A stretch of DNA of 64,000 nucleotides, taken from Rhizobium pisi. Its GTDB lineage: Bacteria; Pseudomonadota; Alphaproteobacteria; Rhizobiales; Rhizobiaceae. The stretch is from assembly GCF_003938655.1 (NCBI RefSeq), contig NZ_RJJT01000001.1:434001-498000 (forward strand). Reading direction: 5' to 3'. A model generated the notes under the pieces. That model made no database searches. It was not told the origin of the DNA and worked only from the letters and a program-made list of their open reading frames with translations. Shown here piece after piece: positions 1 through 9,058 of this stretch. Position numbers and translations under genes: made by a program. Within the stretch, counting starts at the first letter, position 1. Every line of letters begins with the position of its first letter.

Positions 1-1
1 G

Positions 2-118
2 CTCGGCTTGTCCGTGCACACCGTGAACGCCTATCTCGGCTCGGCGACCATCAAGCTCGATTCCGTCAATCGCATCCAGGCGATCGCCAAGGCGATCCGG
101 CTCGGCTATATCAGCTGA
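2..118 (+). CDS. visR: VisR, LuxR-type flagellar master regulator (C-terminal end only)
   Basis: Only the last 38 codons are in the window. They read as the recognition helix and end of a LuxR/FixJ helix-turn-helix: LGLSVHTVNAYLGSATIKL, then SVNRIQAIAKAIRLGYIS and a TGA stop. In rhizobia VisN and VisR are paired LuxR-family proteins at the top of the flagellar hierarchy that activate rem, and visNR lies beside the flhB end of the cluster, as here. The naming rests on this position plus the helix-turn-helix; the N-terminal part cannot be checked. The gene converges on the small gene on the opposite strand. Confidence 0.7.
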   Translation, partial: LGLSVHTVNAYLGSATIKLDSVNRIQAIAKAIRLGYIS

Positions 119-123
119 AACCA

Positions 124-153
124 TGTGCGTCCTCCGTTGTCGAAGGGCGCACA
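124..153. terminator. Hairpin between visR and the converging orf
   Basis: TGTGCG at 124-129 pairs with CGCACA at 148-153, extended inward by a G-T wobble and two C-G pairs, and is followed by AAATTTTC. It lies between two convergent genes and may stop transcription from either side. The T tract is short, so this is a modest call. Confidence 0.45.
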
Positions 154-177
154 AATTTTCATTGTCGTGAAAGAAGG

Positions 178-621
178 TCAGCCCGCCAGCGCCTGCGGCG
201 GCTGGTTCAAACTGTAGCGTGATTCCCGAAGGCTCTTTTCCAGGAAGACGGTATTTGCGTCGGGATCGGCCGAGGGATCCTGGAAGGCGATGTGGTTGAT
301 CTCGATGCCGGCGTGATCTTCGGCAAGGGTGAGCTGCGCATAGATGGTGACGCCGCGCGGCTTGATTTCGAGATCGAGAACGACTTCGGGCTTGCCGCCC
401 CATTCCAGCGTATAGTTTCCGCCCAGACCGAAATTCACGGTGCCCGGGTGAAAGAAAAGTTCGGCGGCCGAAGCGACGAGATCGGAAAGATTGCCGTAAT
501 ACTCGAAGCGCAGCAGCGAAATAAGGTCAGAGGCATCCAGAAGGCGCAGTTCCGTGGCGACCGGGCTGATCGCATCTGCGAGGATCTTTTCACGCTGGGT
601 AGAGTGAGGGCATTTTTTCAT
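178..621 (-). CDS. Conserved hypothetical protein downstream of flhB
   Basis: A 147-residue, acidic, soluble protein with no signal peptide or membrane segment. It starts 5 bases after the flhB stop, so it is very probably co-transcribed and may be translationally coupled to flhB. The N-terminal third looks helical (EKILADAISPVATELRLLDA); the centre is rich in beta-type residues with a FGLGGNYTLEWGG stretch and a VVLDLEIKPRGVTIYAQLTL stretch. I do not recognise a family. Its place at the end of the motA-fliM-fliN-fliG-flhB operon suggests a flagellar accessory role, but that is inference from position only. Confidence 0.75.
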   Translation of the reverse strand: MKKCPHSTQREKILADAISPVATELRLLDASDLISLLRFEYYGNLSDLVASAAELFFHPGTVNFGLGGNYTLEWGGKPEVVLDLEIKPRGVTIYAQLTLAEDHAGIEINHIAFQDPSADPDANTVFLEKSLRESRYSLNQPPQALAG

Positions 622-626
622 TAGGC

Positions 627-1706
627 TTATCTTACCCGTTTGTTCTTGGCGTCTGCGGCGTAGACCCGATGGATCAGCTCCGCAACGGCCTTATAGAAGA
701 CTGACGGTATGACACTATCGACCGAGACTTGCGCAAACATGGAGCGCGCGAGCGGCGGATCCTCGAACACCGGTATGCCGTTTTGCTCGGCGATCTCCCT
801 GATCTTGAGCGCAATCAGGTCCTGCCCCTTGGCCAGCACGACAGGTGCGTCGTTTTCTTCGCGCGCGTAGCGCAGCGCCACCGCATAGTGCGTCGGGTTG
901 GCGATGACGAGCGTCGCGCGGTGCACGTTGGCGATCATGCGCCGTCGTGCGCGGTCGCGCATCAGCGAGCGCTGCCGGCTCTTGACGAAGGGATCGCCCT
1001 GCGCCTGCTTGTTTTCTTCCTTCACCTCGTGCCGCGTCATCTTCAGCTCGGTGAACCAGTGATGGCGCGTCCAGAAAAGATCGGCGATGGCGACGATCGC
1101 GGTGGCGATCAGCATGACGATGATGATCTTGCGCATCGCCGTCATCATCCGCACGAGGATCGTCTGCGGATCGGAGAACATCGCATCGATCGAGCTGAAA
1201 TATTCGCTCCTCAGCACGAAGAACAGGATAACCCCGACGACGACGACCTTGAACAGCGATTTTGCGAATTCGATGAGGCCGGGCAGGCTGAATAGCCGCG
1301 TCCAGCCCTTGACCGGAGAGATGCGCGAGGCCTGCGGCCGGATGCGTTCGAGCACCGGCGTCGGCAGGTTCTGGAAGACGGAGGAGGCGATGCCGAACAC
1401 CATGAACAGGATGAAGGCAGGCGCAAGCAGCGCCGCACTTGCCCAGCCGAGCCGAACGAAGAGCGCCAGAATATCCGGCCCCGTTTCGATCTTCCACTGG
1501 TCGGGCTGCTCGAAGATATCGCGCAGCGTCTCGGTCATGCGCCCGACGCTCTCCGGAAGGAAGAACACCAGATAGATGAATGTGGCGAGGATGGTCGCGA
1601 AGATCGACAGTTCGCGCGAAAACGGGGTGTTGCCTTTCTCAGCAGCATCGGTTCGCTTTTTCGCGGTCGGGGCTTCTGTTTTGCTGTCCTTGTCATCATC
1701 TGCCAA
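627..1706 (-). CDS. flhB: FlhB, flagellar type III export switch protein
   Basis: FlhB sits in the inner membrane at the export gate and switches specificity from rod/hook to filament subunits after cleaving itself. Four hydrophobic segments (about residues 34-54, 80-110, 150-168 and 190-212) precede a cytoplasmic domain holding the self-cleavage motif NPTH (residues about 270-273) in [15 protein letters not shown] start at a TTG codon at 1706, giving 359 residues, the usual FlhB length. GGAGGG lies 7-8 bases upstream, whereas the upstream in-frame TTG at 1724 would put that ribosome site inside the coding region. It is the fifth gene of the leftward operon, separated from fliG by a repeat-bearing spacer. 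Confidence 0.95.
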   Translation of the reverse strand: MADDDKDSKTEAPTAKKRTDAAEKGNTPFSRELSIFATILATFIYLVFFLPESVGRMTETLRDIFEQPDQWKIETGPDILALFVRLGWASAALLAPAFILFMVFGIASSVFQNLPTPVLERIRPQASRISPVKGWTRLFSLPGLIEFAKSLFKVVVVGVILFFVLRSEYFSSIDAMFSDPQTILVRMMTAMRKIIIVMLIATAIVAIADLFWTRHHWFTELKMTRHEVKEENKQAQGDPFVKSRQRSLMRDRARRRMIANVHRATLVIANPTHYAVALRYAREENDAPVVLAKGQDLIALKIREIAEQNGIPVFEDPPLARSMFAQVSVDSVIPSVFYKAVAELIHRVYAADAKNKRVR

Positions 1707-1742
1707 GTCGCGGCCCTCCGTCAAAGAAAGAGGCGGCAGCTA

Positions 1743-1837
1743 ATGCATGTCGCCCAAAATATGCAGCGGTTTTGGGCGACATGCATCAAAACAAAAACCT
1801 AAAGCGCGTCGCGGAACCGAGTTCCATGCGACGCGCT
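1743..1837. repeat. Two-palindrome intergenic mosaic repeat (RIME-like), copy 1
   Basis: Two adjacent inverted repeats fill the fliG-flhB spacer. The first has perfect 17-bp arms, 1743-1759 (ATGCATGTCGCCCAAAA) and 1770-1786, around a 10-nt loop. The second has arms 1803-1817 (AGCGCGTCGCGGAAC) and 1821-1837 with a 2-nt bulge. The arrangement resembles the Rhizobium intergenic mosaic elements known from Rhizobiaceae. It lies inside an operon, so it may affect how much flhB is transcribed or how stable the message is. Confidence 0.8.
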
Positions 1838-1933
1838 CTAGAGCGCAGCCTATTATGAGAAGGGTAGTCGCCTGTCGGACGGCGATCAACCGCTGCCTTT
1901 CGCCGGGCCTGATTTGTCAACAGTCTCGGAGAA

Positions 1934-2974
1934 TTAGGCCGCCGCCGAGGCGTCGCCGGCCTTCTCCTTAAGCTCGATCTGGCCTGAATTGGCCAGGCGA
2001 ATGGCTTCCTGTGCCACGGCGCGCCGCGCAATGGCGATCTCGCGCGGATTGATGCCGCCCATGCCGTTCTGCAGATCCGATTCGATCATGCGGCGCTGGC
2101 GAGGACTGATGGCGGAGAGAACCGATTCGCGGATCTCGGCAGGCGCACCGCGCAACGCGACGGTGAGCACATCCGTCGAGATGTCGTTGAGCAGCATGAC
2201 GCGGCTGCGCTGCGGCATGTACATGAGGTCCTCGAAGAGGAAGATCTTCGGGCGGACCTTGTTGACCGATTCGCGGCTGATCGATTCGAGCGAGGTGAGC
2301 AGCGTGTCGACCTGCGGCTTGTCGAGCTCGTTCATGAGGTCGGCGACCTTCGTCGAGCCGGCCGCGTTGCGCTCTGCCTCGACTTCGGCAAGCAGCGTCA
2401 TGACCTGGTTCTCGATGATCTGCGCGGCCTTCGGGCTGACGGTCTTCATGTTGACCGTACGGTTCATGATGTCGGCGCGACGATTGTCGGGAAGCTGCAG
2501 CAGCACCTTGGCGCCGAAGGACGAGGGCATCATCGAAAGAATATAGGCAACGGTCTGCGGGTGTTCGCGCAGCAGGAACTGGGCGACGAATGCCGGCTCC
2601 GCCTCGCTGAGGCGATCCCAGATCGAGGTCTCGTAGGCCTGGAATGCGGTGCGGCGGCCAAGCAGGCTGTCGACCTCGTCAGGCGTCAGGCCTTCTTCCA
2701 GAATGGCTTCGATCGCCTTGGCGTTGTCCATCAGGCCGGCGCCCTCGGTGAAGAGGTCCTCGAACTCGCCGACGAGCGACAGGAGTTCGTCCGGGGGAAT
2801 GGCGCGCAGCGACTGGGCGGATGAGATAATGGTCTGCAGTTCGGCCTGGGTGAAATATTTCAACAGCCGGCCGGCGACTCCCTTTCCCATCGCGAGAAGA
2901 ACAGCCGCCGCCTTTTCAGCCTGGGTCAACGGTTTCCCGGCTAGCGCGCCGCCGAAATCGTCAAAGTCCATCAT
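1934..2974 (-). CDS. fliG: FliG, flagellar motor switch / rotor torque protein
   Basis: A 346-residue protein close to the usual FliG length. FliG is the top layer of the cytoplasmic C-ring; its C-terminal domain contacts the MotA stator to make torque. The N-terminal domain begins LTQAEKAAAVLLAMGKGVAGRLLKYF, typical of the FliF-binding domain. The middle domain holds the EHPQTVAYILSMM (EHPQ) motif, about residues 137-149. The charged C-terminal torque helix appears as FLFEDLMYMPQRSRVMLLNDI. GGAGAGG at 2982-2988 lies 7 bases before the first of two adjacent ATG codons. It follows fliN after 28 bases, so one operon is likely. Confidence 0.95.
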   Translation of the reverse strand: MMDFDDFGGALAGKPLTQAEKAAAVLLAMGKGVAGRLLKYFTQAELQTIISSAQSLRAIPPDELLSLVGEFEDLFTEGAGLMDNAKAIEAILEEGLTPDEVDSLLGRRTAFQAYETSIWDRLSEAEPAFVAQFLLREHPQTVAYILSMMPSSFGAKVLLQLPDNRRADIMNRTVNMKTVSPKAAQIIENQVMTLLAEVEAERNAAGSTKVADLMNELDKPQVDTLLTSLESISRESVNKVRPKIFLFEDLMYMPQRSRVMLLNDISTDVLTVALRGAPAEIRESVLSAISPRQRRMIESDLQNGMGGINPREIAIARRAVAQEAIRLANSGQIELKEKAGDASAAA

Positions 2975-3002
2975 GGTCTAACCTCTCCGTCCCACACAGG
3001 GA

Positions 3003-3590
3003 TCAGGCTTTTTTCGTACTCAAAACTTCTATCAGTTTCACACCGAATCGGGTGTCATCGTTATCAAGCACCGTAATCTCGCCGCGTGCAATCCTGCGGC
3101 CGTTCACCATGATCTCGACCGGTTCGCCGATCTTCTTGTCGAGGGCGATCGTCGCCCCTTCATTGAGATTCATCAGGCCGGAGACCTGCATGCGGCTGGT
3201 GCCGAGCATGATCTGGACATCGATCGGGATGTCCATGATCAGGTCGAGATTGGAGGTCAGGGCGCTGCCGAGCGGAGCCGGCGAGGCCTCGAAGGAGGGG
3301 CTGCTGCCGAAATCCATGCCCGCAGCCGGGCTGGGATCGCCGCCGCCGAAATCGCCGCCGAAATCGTCGCTGCCGAAAGGGCTTTCCGAGGTATCGCCGC
3401 CGAACGGCGACAGGTCCGTTCCTGCTGCGAAGGCGTCGTTCTGCAGGTCGTCGCCAAACTGCGGCAGGTCGCCGTCGACATCCTTCTTCAGGACGCCGCG
3501 CAGATCGTCGATCGCCTGGTCGAGATCGGCCTCGCTGCCCGGAACGTCCAGGGGGAAGTCACTGTTCTGCTGTGTTTTCTTCGTAGCCAT
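3003..3590 (-). CDS. fliN: FliN, flagellar motor switch protein
   Basis: FliN forms the lower rim of the C-ring, binding FliM and the FliH export factor. The C-terminal ~75 residues are the SpoA/FliN fold ([22 protein letters not shown], then [15 protein letters not shown] and [14 protein letters not shown]). At 195 residues it is longer than enteric FliN (about 137). The extra N-terminal ~110 residues form a low-complexity acidic, Gly/Ser/Pro-rich linker with repeated [16 protein letters not shown] motifs, probably disordered. A long N-terminal extension is common in alphaproteobacterial FliN. It lies between fliM and fliG in the leftward operon. Confidence 0.93.
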   Translation of the reverse strand: MATKKTQQNSDFPLDVPGSEADLDQAIDDLRGVLKKDVDGDLPQFGDDLQNDAFAAGTDLSPFGGDTSESPFGSDDFGGDFGGGDPSPAAGMDFGSSPSFEASPAPLGSALTSNLDLIMDIPIDVQIMLGTSRMQVSGLMNLNEGATIALDKKIGEPVEIMVNGRRIARGEITVLDNDDTRFGVKLIEVLSTKKA

Positions 3591-3655
3591 GAAATCACTA
3601 TTCCAGTTGAAACTTGCCTCAAACTGCCTTTGCAGCCCGAAAGCCAGAGAACCGA

Positions 3656-4606
3656 TTAATTCATTAAATGACGGATGAGTTCGTCATCCGAGTTCATCGT
3701 ATCCTTGACGCGGACCATGTAGTTTTCGCCTGAACGCCCGAACTCGCACACATACAATTCCTTGCTGTTGGCGCTGACCTCGACGCGCACGTCGCCGCGG
3801 TCGCGGAACGGAATGACATCGCCGACCATCAGCTTCGATATCGTGCGCAGCGTCAGATCCTGCAGCCTGATCTTGGCTTCCAGCGTGACATGCGAGCGGC
3901 GGACCTGGTCGCCGAGCTGTTCGGTCCATTCCTGTGATTTGCCGCTGGCTTGGCGCTTCGGCTTCGGCGGCGTCACCGTCGTCTTGAGCAGCGCCGTCTG
4001 CGGAACGATCAGGGAAAATTCCGAAACGATGCCGGCAAGCGTGATCGACATGTTGATGGCAGCGGCGAATTCGTCCGGACGGTCTTCCGGCGGTCGGGTG
4101 CGTGCCTCATGGGCGTGCGGGGCCGAAAGGCTCGGTTCGAAACCGCCAGGCGCGTTGACGGCCGAGCGCAGCACCTTGGCGATCTTGTCGAAGACCATGA
4201 CCGCCAGGTCGAGTTCGATGATCGACAGCAGCCGGTCGGCCGGCTCCTCGATCGTATCGGCTGTGGCGCCGAGCAGATGCTCCATCAGCGTGATGACGAA
4301 ACCGTTGCCGCAGGCGACGGTGATGTTCTGCGACCAGTTGCGCAGCGTCGCATCGACGAGCGTGACGTTCGGGCTGAGGTCGTCGATCAAGTGGTTTTTG
4401 TAGCCGATCTCGCAGCCGATATAGTTGACCGTCACGTCGAGCCCGGTTTCGCTCTTGATGACGTCGGGAAAGAATTCGCTGTAGATATCGCCGAAGGAAC
4501 TGCAGATCTTGGCGACCCTGCCTCTGTCGCCGAGACCGCCCGTCAGCTTGGCGAGAAGGGCAGGATCCATTGCCGGTTTGTCGTGCGAAGCTTTGCTCAT
4601 GGTCAT
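3656..4606 (-). CDS. fliM: FliM, flagellar motor switch protein
   Basis: FliM is the middle C-ring component that in other bacteria binds phospho-CheY. The central CheC-like region includes [19 protein letters not shown] and [14 protein letters not shown]; the C-terminal SpoA domain includes [20 protein letters not shown] and [20 protein letters not shown]. The length, 316 residues, is slightly short of the enteric 334. The N-terminal stretch ([24 protein letters not shown]) has no clear LSQxEIDALL CheY-binding motif, so the contact with CheY is either divergent or elsewhere. The ATG at 4606 directly abuts the motA stop (TAA at 4609-4607), so translation is probably coupled; an in-frame ATG two codons later is possible. 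Confidence 0.9.
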   Translation of the reverse strand: MTMSKASHDKPAMDPALLAKLTGGLGDRGRVAKICSSFGDIYSEFFPDVIKSETGLDVTVNYIGCEIGYKNHLIDDLSPNVTLVDATLRNWSQNITVACGNGFVITLMEHLLGATADTIEEPADRLLSIIELDLAVMVFDKIAKVLRSAVNAPGGFEPSLSAPHAHEARTRPPEDRPDEFAAAINMSITLAGIVSEFSLIVPQTALLKTTVTPPKPKRQASGKSQEWTEQLGDQVRRSHVTLEAKIRLQDLTLRTISKLMVGDVIPFRDRGDVRVEVSANSKELYVCEFGRSGENYMVRVKDTMNSDDELIRHLMN

Positions 4607-5479
4607 TTAAGCCGCCTTGTTTTCGCCGCCTGGGTTCATCATTTCCTGTTCGACAGCATCGATGGAAGGACGCTCGTAAGCCGAGATCGTCTTGCGGCCG
4701 TATTCGAGAGCGACCTGCGGCACCGACCCATTCATGTAGGCAAGCAGCGTCTGTTTGACGATGACGTAAAGGCGATGCTGCTTGCCGCGCACGACCTTGA
4801 TCTGGGAGACCAGCGGCGAGCAGACGCAGTAAGACAAGAGAATACCGAGGAAGGTGCCGACGAGCGCCGAGCCGATCAGGTGGCCGAGCACTTCGGGCGA
4901 ATCGTTGATATGAGCCATCGCCTTGATGACGCCGAGAACGGCCGCGACGATACCGATCGCCGGGAAGGAATCGCCCATGATCTGGATCGCGTGATAGGGC
5001 TTCATCTTGTCGTGCATGATGGTGTTGAGCTCTTCGTCCATCAGCGCCTCGATCTCATGGCTGCGGGCGTTGCCGATGATTATCAGGCGCACGTAGTCGC
5101 AAATGAACGCGGTCAGTTCCTTGTTCTTCAGAACGGTCGGAGCCAGCTGAAAGATGGTCGATTCGGCCGGATTGTCGATATGGGCTTCGATTTCGTTTCG
5201 TGACTTGGTGCGCAGGTCGCGCATCAGCGAATAGAGCACGCCGAGCGTATCGAGATAATTGCGTTCCTTCGGCACGGCGTGCTTGAAGGCTTCGCCGAGC
5301 GCCTTGCCGGAGTCCTTCACGACCTTCATCGGGTTCGCCATGATGAAGCTGCCGAGACCAGCGCCGCCGATGATGAGGAATTCGAAGGGCTGGAACAGCG
5401 CGTTCACCTCGCCGCCCATTGCCATGAAGCTGCCGACGATACAGCCGCAGACAACAATAAATCCGATAATAATATTCAT
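4607..5479 (-). CDS. motA: MotA, proton-channel stator subunit
   Basis: MotA and MotB form the proton-driven stator. The protein (290 residues) begins [23 protein letters not shown], the first of four membrane segments. A large cytoplasmic loop (about residues 60-170) with [11 protein letters not shown] carries the charged residues that face FliG. The last two membrane segments lie in [20 protein letters not shown] and [17 protein letters not shown], with the conserved prolines. The frame stays open upstream to 5956, but MNIII is the family start and the extension runs into flgF on the other strand. First gene of the leftward operon motA-fliM-fliN-fliG-flhB-orf. Its partner motB is 17 kb away. 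Confidence 0.95.
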   Translation of the reverse strand: MNIIIGFIVVCGCIVGSFMAMGGEVNALFQPFEFLIIGGAGLGSFIMANPMKVVKDSGKALGEAFKHAVPKERNYLDTLGVLYSLMRDLRTKSRNEIEAHIDNPAESTIFQLAPTVLKNKELTAFICDYVRLIIIGNARSHEIEALMDEELNTIMHDKMKPYHAIQIMGDSFPAIGIVAAVLGVIKAMAHINDSPEVLGHLIGSALVGTFLGILLSYCVCSPLVSQIKVVRGKQHRLYVIVKQTLLAYMNGSVPQVALEYGRKTISAYERPSIDAVEQEMMNPGGENKAA

Positions 5480-5731
5480 CGTCAGCCCAATCCGAACGTT
5501 GCTTTTCTTTGAGACGGATAAGGTTTCTGCCTTGCGTGAGGCTGATGAAAAGGCCGGTCGCGGGGCATTTGCCCGTGCCAGCTTCGCGCAAGCATCTGCC
5601 GTCAGTCTAAAGGAGACGAATGGGCGTCCGCGCCCGTTTCTGAGATGCCGCCTCAGCGAAATTCCGGCCGAACCAGACAAACGAGCCCGGCTTTTCGTTC
5701 CGTTCATCGCCAATGCTTGGAGCTTACCGAC
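5480..5731. promoter_or_regulatory. Divergent control region between motA and flgF
   Basis: A 252-base spacer separates the leftward motA operon from rightward flgF. It must hold two opposing promoters. In rhizobia these class II operons are activated by Rem, so Rem sites are expected here. I could not pick out a convincing site by eye. GGAG at 5719-5722 is the flgF ribosome-binding site. Confidence 0.55.
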
Positions 5732-6466
5732 ATGCAATCCGGTCTTTATGTTTCTCTGTCGTCGCAGATGGCTCTGGAAAAGCGCCTGAACACCATCGCA
5801 GACAACATGGCGAACGTGAACACGACCGGATTTCGCGCCACCGAGGTGAAGTTCGACGAGATGGTGGCAAACACCAAGAACAAGCTGAACACCAAGGTCG
5901 CTTTCGTTTCGCAGGGCAACGACTACCTCAACGAGCAGAACGGCGAACTGCAGCACACCGGCAACATGCTCGATTTCGCCATCAAGGGCGATGCCTGGTT
6001 TTCGCTCGATACGCCAGCCGGCCAGGTACTGACGCGGGACGGCCGCTTCACGCTCAAGGACACCGGCGAGCTCGTCTCGATCAGGGGATATCCCGTTCTC
6101 GACGCCGGCGGCGCGCCTATTCAGCTCAACACCAAAGGTGGCGAACCGGCCGTCGGCACCGACGGCATCATCTATCAGGACGGCCGTCAGGTCGCCTCCC
6201 TCGGCCTGTTCGAAGCGGATGTCAGCAAGGGTTACCTGCGTTACGAAAACAGCGGCATCATGACCACCGAGCAGCCGCGGGCCGTGGTCGACCGCTTCAA
6301 TGTCGGTGTCGAACAGGGCTATCTCGAAAATTCGAACGTCAACGCGATGCGGGAGATCACCCAGCTGATCGAAGTCAACCGCGCCTTCGAAAGCGTCTCG
6401 TCGCTGATGCGTGATAGCGAGGATTCATTCAAGGAAGCCGTCCAGACGCTCGGGGGCAGCCGCTAA
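5732..6466 (+). CDS. flgF: FlgF, proximal rod protein
   Basis: FlgF is a subunit of the flagellar proximal rod in the periplasm. The N-terminus [19 protein letters not shown] with [16 protein letters not shown] is the flagellar rod/hook signature. The C-terminus [24 protein letters not shown] is the matching end motif. The 244-residue length is as expected. I start at the ATG at 5732, with GGAG nine bases upstream; the frame is open further left but that part has no similarity to the family. It heads the flgF-fliI-orf unit. Confidence 0.94.
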   Translation: MQSGLYVSLSSQMALEKRLNTIADNMANVNTTGFRATEVKFDEMVANTKNKLNTKVAFVSQGNDYLNEQNGELQHTGNMLDFAIKGDAWFSLDTPAGQVLTRDGRFTLKDTGELVSIRGYPVLDAGGAPIQLNTKGGEPAVGTDGIIYQDGRQVASLGLFEADVSKGYLRYENSGIMTTEQPRAVVDRFNVGVEQGYLENSNVNAMREITQLIEVNRAFESVSSLMRDSEDSFKEAVQTLGGSR

Positions 6467-6540
6467 TGCATCTCGCCCAAAAATGTCCGGCGGGTTTGCG
6501 AGAACGGCATGATGCCGCACGCGATGTGTTTAGGGCGGGA
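6467..6540. repeat. Degenerate copy of the mosaic repeat, flgF-fliI spacer (copy 2)
   Basis: The spacer begins ATGCATCTCGCCCAAAA, a close match to the left arm of copy 1. It continues to a partial right arm TTTGCGAG near 6510, but the second palindrome is eroded. It reads as a decayed RIME-like element inserted just after the flgF stop. Confidence 0.5.
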
Positions 6541-6548
6541 TTTGAAGC

Positions 6549-7946
6549 ATGAACACCACGCTGCTGTCCGAGGATAGCCTTTCCCCGAAGCTCGCGCATC
6601 TGGCAGACCTCGTCGACCGATACGTCTCACCGGAGTTTGCCGTTGCCCATGGCGGCCGCGTGCAGACCATCGCCGCCGGTCACTATACCGTCCGCGGCCT
6701 ATCCCGCCACGTTCGCCTCGGAGAGTTCGTGGCTCATAAATCGGCCACCGGCATCCATCTCGGCGAAGTCGTACGCGTCGAGCCGGAATTGATCTATGTC
6801 TGCCCGATCGAGCCGGGCGAGCCGATCGGCATCCACGATACGGTCATTCGTAAGGGCGCCTTCCGCATTTCACCGTCGGATAGCTGGTGCGGACGCACCC
6901 TCAACTCGCTCTGCGAGCCGATCGACGGGCTGGGTCCTATCACCGAGGGGCTCGATCGCCGCTCGATTTCCAATACCGCGCCGCCCTCGATGACCCGCAA
7001 GCGGGTCGAGACCGGCTTCAAGACCGGCGTGCGCGCAATCGACATCTTCTCGCCGCTCTGCCTCGGGCAGCGCCTCGGCATCTTCGCCGGTTCCGGGGTC
7101 GGCAAGTCGACGCTGTTGTCCATGCTCGCCCGTGCCGATGCCTTCGACAAGGTGGTGATCGCCCTTGTCGGCGAACGCGGCCGCGAGGTGCGCGAATTCA
7201 TCGAGGACACGCTCGGCAGCAACATGAAGAAGGCGATCGCCGTCGTCGCCACCAGCGACGAGAGCCCGATGCTGCGCAAGATGGCGCCGCTGACGGCCGT
7301 CACCATCGCCGAGCATTTCCGCGACAAGGGCGAAAACGTCCTCTTCATCGTCGACAGCGTCACGCGTTTCGCCCATGCGATCCGCGAAGTGGCGACCGCC
7401 TCCGGCGAGCCGCCGATCGCGCGCGGTTATCCCGCTTCTGTCTTCACCGAGCTGCCGCGTCTTCTGGAACGCGCAGGTCCTGGTCCCGAGGGTGCCGGCA
7501 CCATCACGGCGATCATCTCGATCCTCGTCGACGGCGACAACCACAACGATCCGATCGCCGATTCGACGCGCGGCATTCTCGATGGTCATATCGTCCTGCA
7601 GCGCAGTCTCGCCGAAGAAGGGCGTTATCCGCCGATCGATCCGCTCGCCTCGATCTCGCGTCTTGCCCGCAAGGCCTGGACACCGGATCAGGAAAAACTG
7701 GTGTCGCGGCTAAAGGTGCTGATCCACCGCTTCGAGGAAACGCGTGACCTGCGCATGATCGGCGGGTACCGCCAGGGCGCCGATCCCGATCTCGACATGG
7801 CGATCAAGCAGGTGCCGATCATTTACGACGTCCTGAAACAGTCGCCGGGCGACCGCGACGCGCCCGATGCCTTTGCCGATCTCGCCGGCGCGCTCAAGGC
7901 CGCAGCCGGTATGGGCAATCCGGGCGGACCCATCCAGAGGAGATAG
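6549..7946 (+). CDS. fliI: FliI, flagellum-specific export ATPase
   Basis: FliI is the hexameric ATPase of flagellar type III export, homologous to F1-ATPase beta. Walker A is AGSGVGKST at about residues 180-188, and Walker B is VLFIVDSVTRFA at about 262-273. The conserved RGYPASVFTELPRLLERAG and DGDNHNDPIADSTRGILDGH segments follow. The length, 465 residues, is normal for FliI. It follows flgF after the repeat-bearing spacer and is followed by an unnamed membrane-anchored gene. FliI normally works with FliH and FliJ; candidate genes for both occur later in this window. Confidence 0.96.
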   Translation: MNTTLLSEDSLSPKLAHLADLVDRYVSPEFAVAHGGRVQTIAAGHYTVRGLSRHVRLGEFVAHKSATGIHLGEVVRVEPELIYVCPIEPGEPIGIHDTVIRKGAFRISPSDSWCGRTLNSLCEPIDGLGPITEGLDRRSISNTAPPSMTRKRVETGFKTGVRAIDIFSPLCLGQRLGIFAGSGVGKSTLLSMLARADAFDKVVIALVGERGREVREFIEDTLGSNMKKAIAVVATSDESPMLRKMAPLTAVTIAEHFRDKGENVLFIVDSVTRFAHAIREVATASGEPPIARGYPASVFTELPRLLERAGPGPEGAGTITAIISILVDGDNHNDPIADSTRGILDGHIVLQRSLAEEGRYPPIDPLASISRLARKAWTPDQEKLVSRLKVLIHRFEETRDLRMIGGYRQGADPDLDMAIKQVPIIYDVLKQSPGDRDAPDAFADLAGALKAAAGMGNPGGPIQRR

Positions 7947-7948
7947 AC

Positions 7949-8488
7949 GTGGCTGAATTCGACGACGAACGCATCGCTTCCCTGAAGCAGCGCAGGAAGA
8001 CTGCCGTGCTGGATCGGTTTCTGACCTTTGCAGGCCTGGCGCTCGCCGGCGCCTCCGCCTTCTTCCCCTGGTACGTCTTCTTCAACGAGGACAAGTTCGG
8101 CATCCATGTCGCCGCGAGCGGCAATTCGCGCGAATTGCCGGATTGGCCGGCCCGCAACGTCTTCAGCGTCTCGCCGCTTGCCATGGTCAACAAGAACGAA
8201 GGAGACAAAAAGGCTCCACCGATCGATCCGCTGACGACCGCGACGGTCTCCGATCTCGGCAAGGAGCGCGACGGCGGCGCGATAGAAGATCAGCCCTTCC
8301 CGGGCAAGTCTCCCTTCCGCCTGCTGCACGTCTCCAATGGCCGGGCGCTGATCGAGGATCCCTCGGGCATGTATGTGGTCCGCATCGGCTCGATCCTGCC
8401 CGACGAAAGCCGCCTTGCGGCTCTTGAGCAACGCGACGGAAAATGGGTGATCGTTACCTCCAAGGGCGACACCTACCAGAACAATTGA
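7949..8488 (+). CDS. Conserved hypothetical protein with one membrane segment, between fliI and flgB
   Basis: A 179-residue protein beginning at GTG 7949, with AGGAGA a few bases upstream and only 2 bases after fliI. One hydrophobic segment at about residues 25-44 (FLTFAGLALAGASAFFPWYV) follows a basic N-terminus, so the rest is probably periplasmic. The outer part ends in a compact beta-rich domain (LLHVSNGRALIEDPSGMYVVRIG then KWVIVTSKGDTY). I do not recognise a family. It is the last gene before a strong terminator, which ties it to flgF and fliI and suggests a flagellar role; that is positional inference. Confidence 0.8.
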   Translation: MAEFDDERIASLKQRRKTAVLDRFLTFAGLALAGASAFFPWYVFFNEDKFGIHVAASGNSRELPDWPARNVFSVSPLAMVNKNEGDKKAPPIDPLTTATVSDLGKERDGGAIEDQPFPGKSPFRLLHVSNGRALIEDPSGMYVVRIGSILPDESRLAALEQRDGKWVIVTSKGDTYQNN

Positions 8489-8515
8489 ACCTGCTCGCAG
8501 GTAACGAAGACCACA

Positions 8516-8555
8516 GGGGCTCCGCCGCGAACCGGCTGGAGCCCCCGGTTTTTTT
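8516..8555 (+). terminator. Rho-independent terminator after the flgF-fliI-orf unit
   Basis: GGGGCTCC at 8516-8523 pairs with GGAGCCCC at 8538-8545; a run of seven T follows at 8549-8555. It separates this unit from the flgB operon, which must therefore have its own promoter between 8556 and 8660. Confidence 0.85.
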
Positions 8556-8660
8556 AGCGGTCTGCGGCATTCGCCGAAAAGCGTCTCAAAGCCTGAATTC
8601 CCGTAAGTCCCACGCAAGATTACCTCACTAGGTTCGGGACAGTAAAAACGGAGAGTTCTC

Positions 8661-9053
8661 ATGCAACCGATCCAACTTTTCGACTTGGCTTCGCGGCAGG
8701 CGGAATGGCTGACGATCCGTCAGCAGGTTGTTGCCGGCAACATCGCGAATGCCAATACCCCGAAGTTCCATGCCAAGGATGTCACGCCCTTCGACGCGGT
8801 GCTCGACAAGTCCGACATCACCATGGCGCGCACCAATCCGGCCCATCTCAGCGGCAACGATTTCAGCGAGAGCGGCGATATCGACGTCAAGGACGCTGCC
8901 CTCGACCAGGAAATCGGCATCCAGGAATCCGGCAACACGGTCGGTGTGGCCGAAGAGCTCTCCAAGTCGGGTGATATCAAGCGCCAGTACGATCTCAACA
9001 CCTCGCTGGTCAGTTCCTTCAATCGAATGATGTTGATGACCGTCAGGAAGTAA
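8661..9053 (+). CDS. flgB: FlgB, proximal rod protein
   Basis: FlgB is the rod subunit nearest the MS-ring. The protein has 130 residues, typical for FlgB, with the rod motif [21 protein letters not shown] near residues 21-41. CGGAGAG lies just upstream of the ATG. It is the first gene of a rightward operon running to fliP, in which most genes overlap or nearly touch. Confidence 0.94.
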   Translation: MQPIQLFDLASRQAEWLTIRQQVVAGNIANANTPKFHAKDVTPFDAVLDKSDITMARTNPAHLSGNDFSESGDIDVKDAALDQEIGIQESGNTVGVAEELSKSGDIKRQYDLNTSLVSSFNRMMLMTVRK

Positions 9054-9058
9054 TTGTC

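Noticed and set aside
5480..5956. Upstream extension of the motA frame
   Set aside because: The added ~159 codons overlap flgF on the other strand and do not resemble MotA, whose family start is MNIII at 5479.
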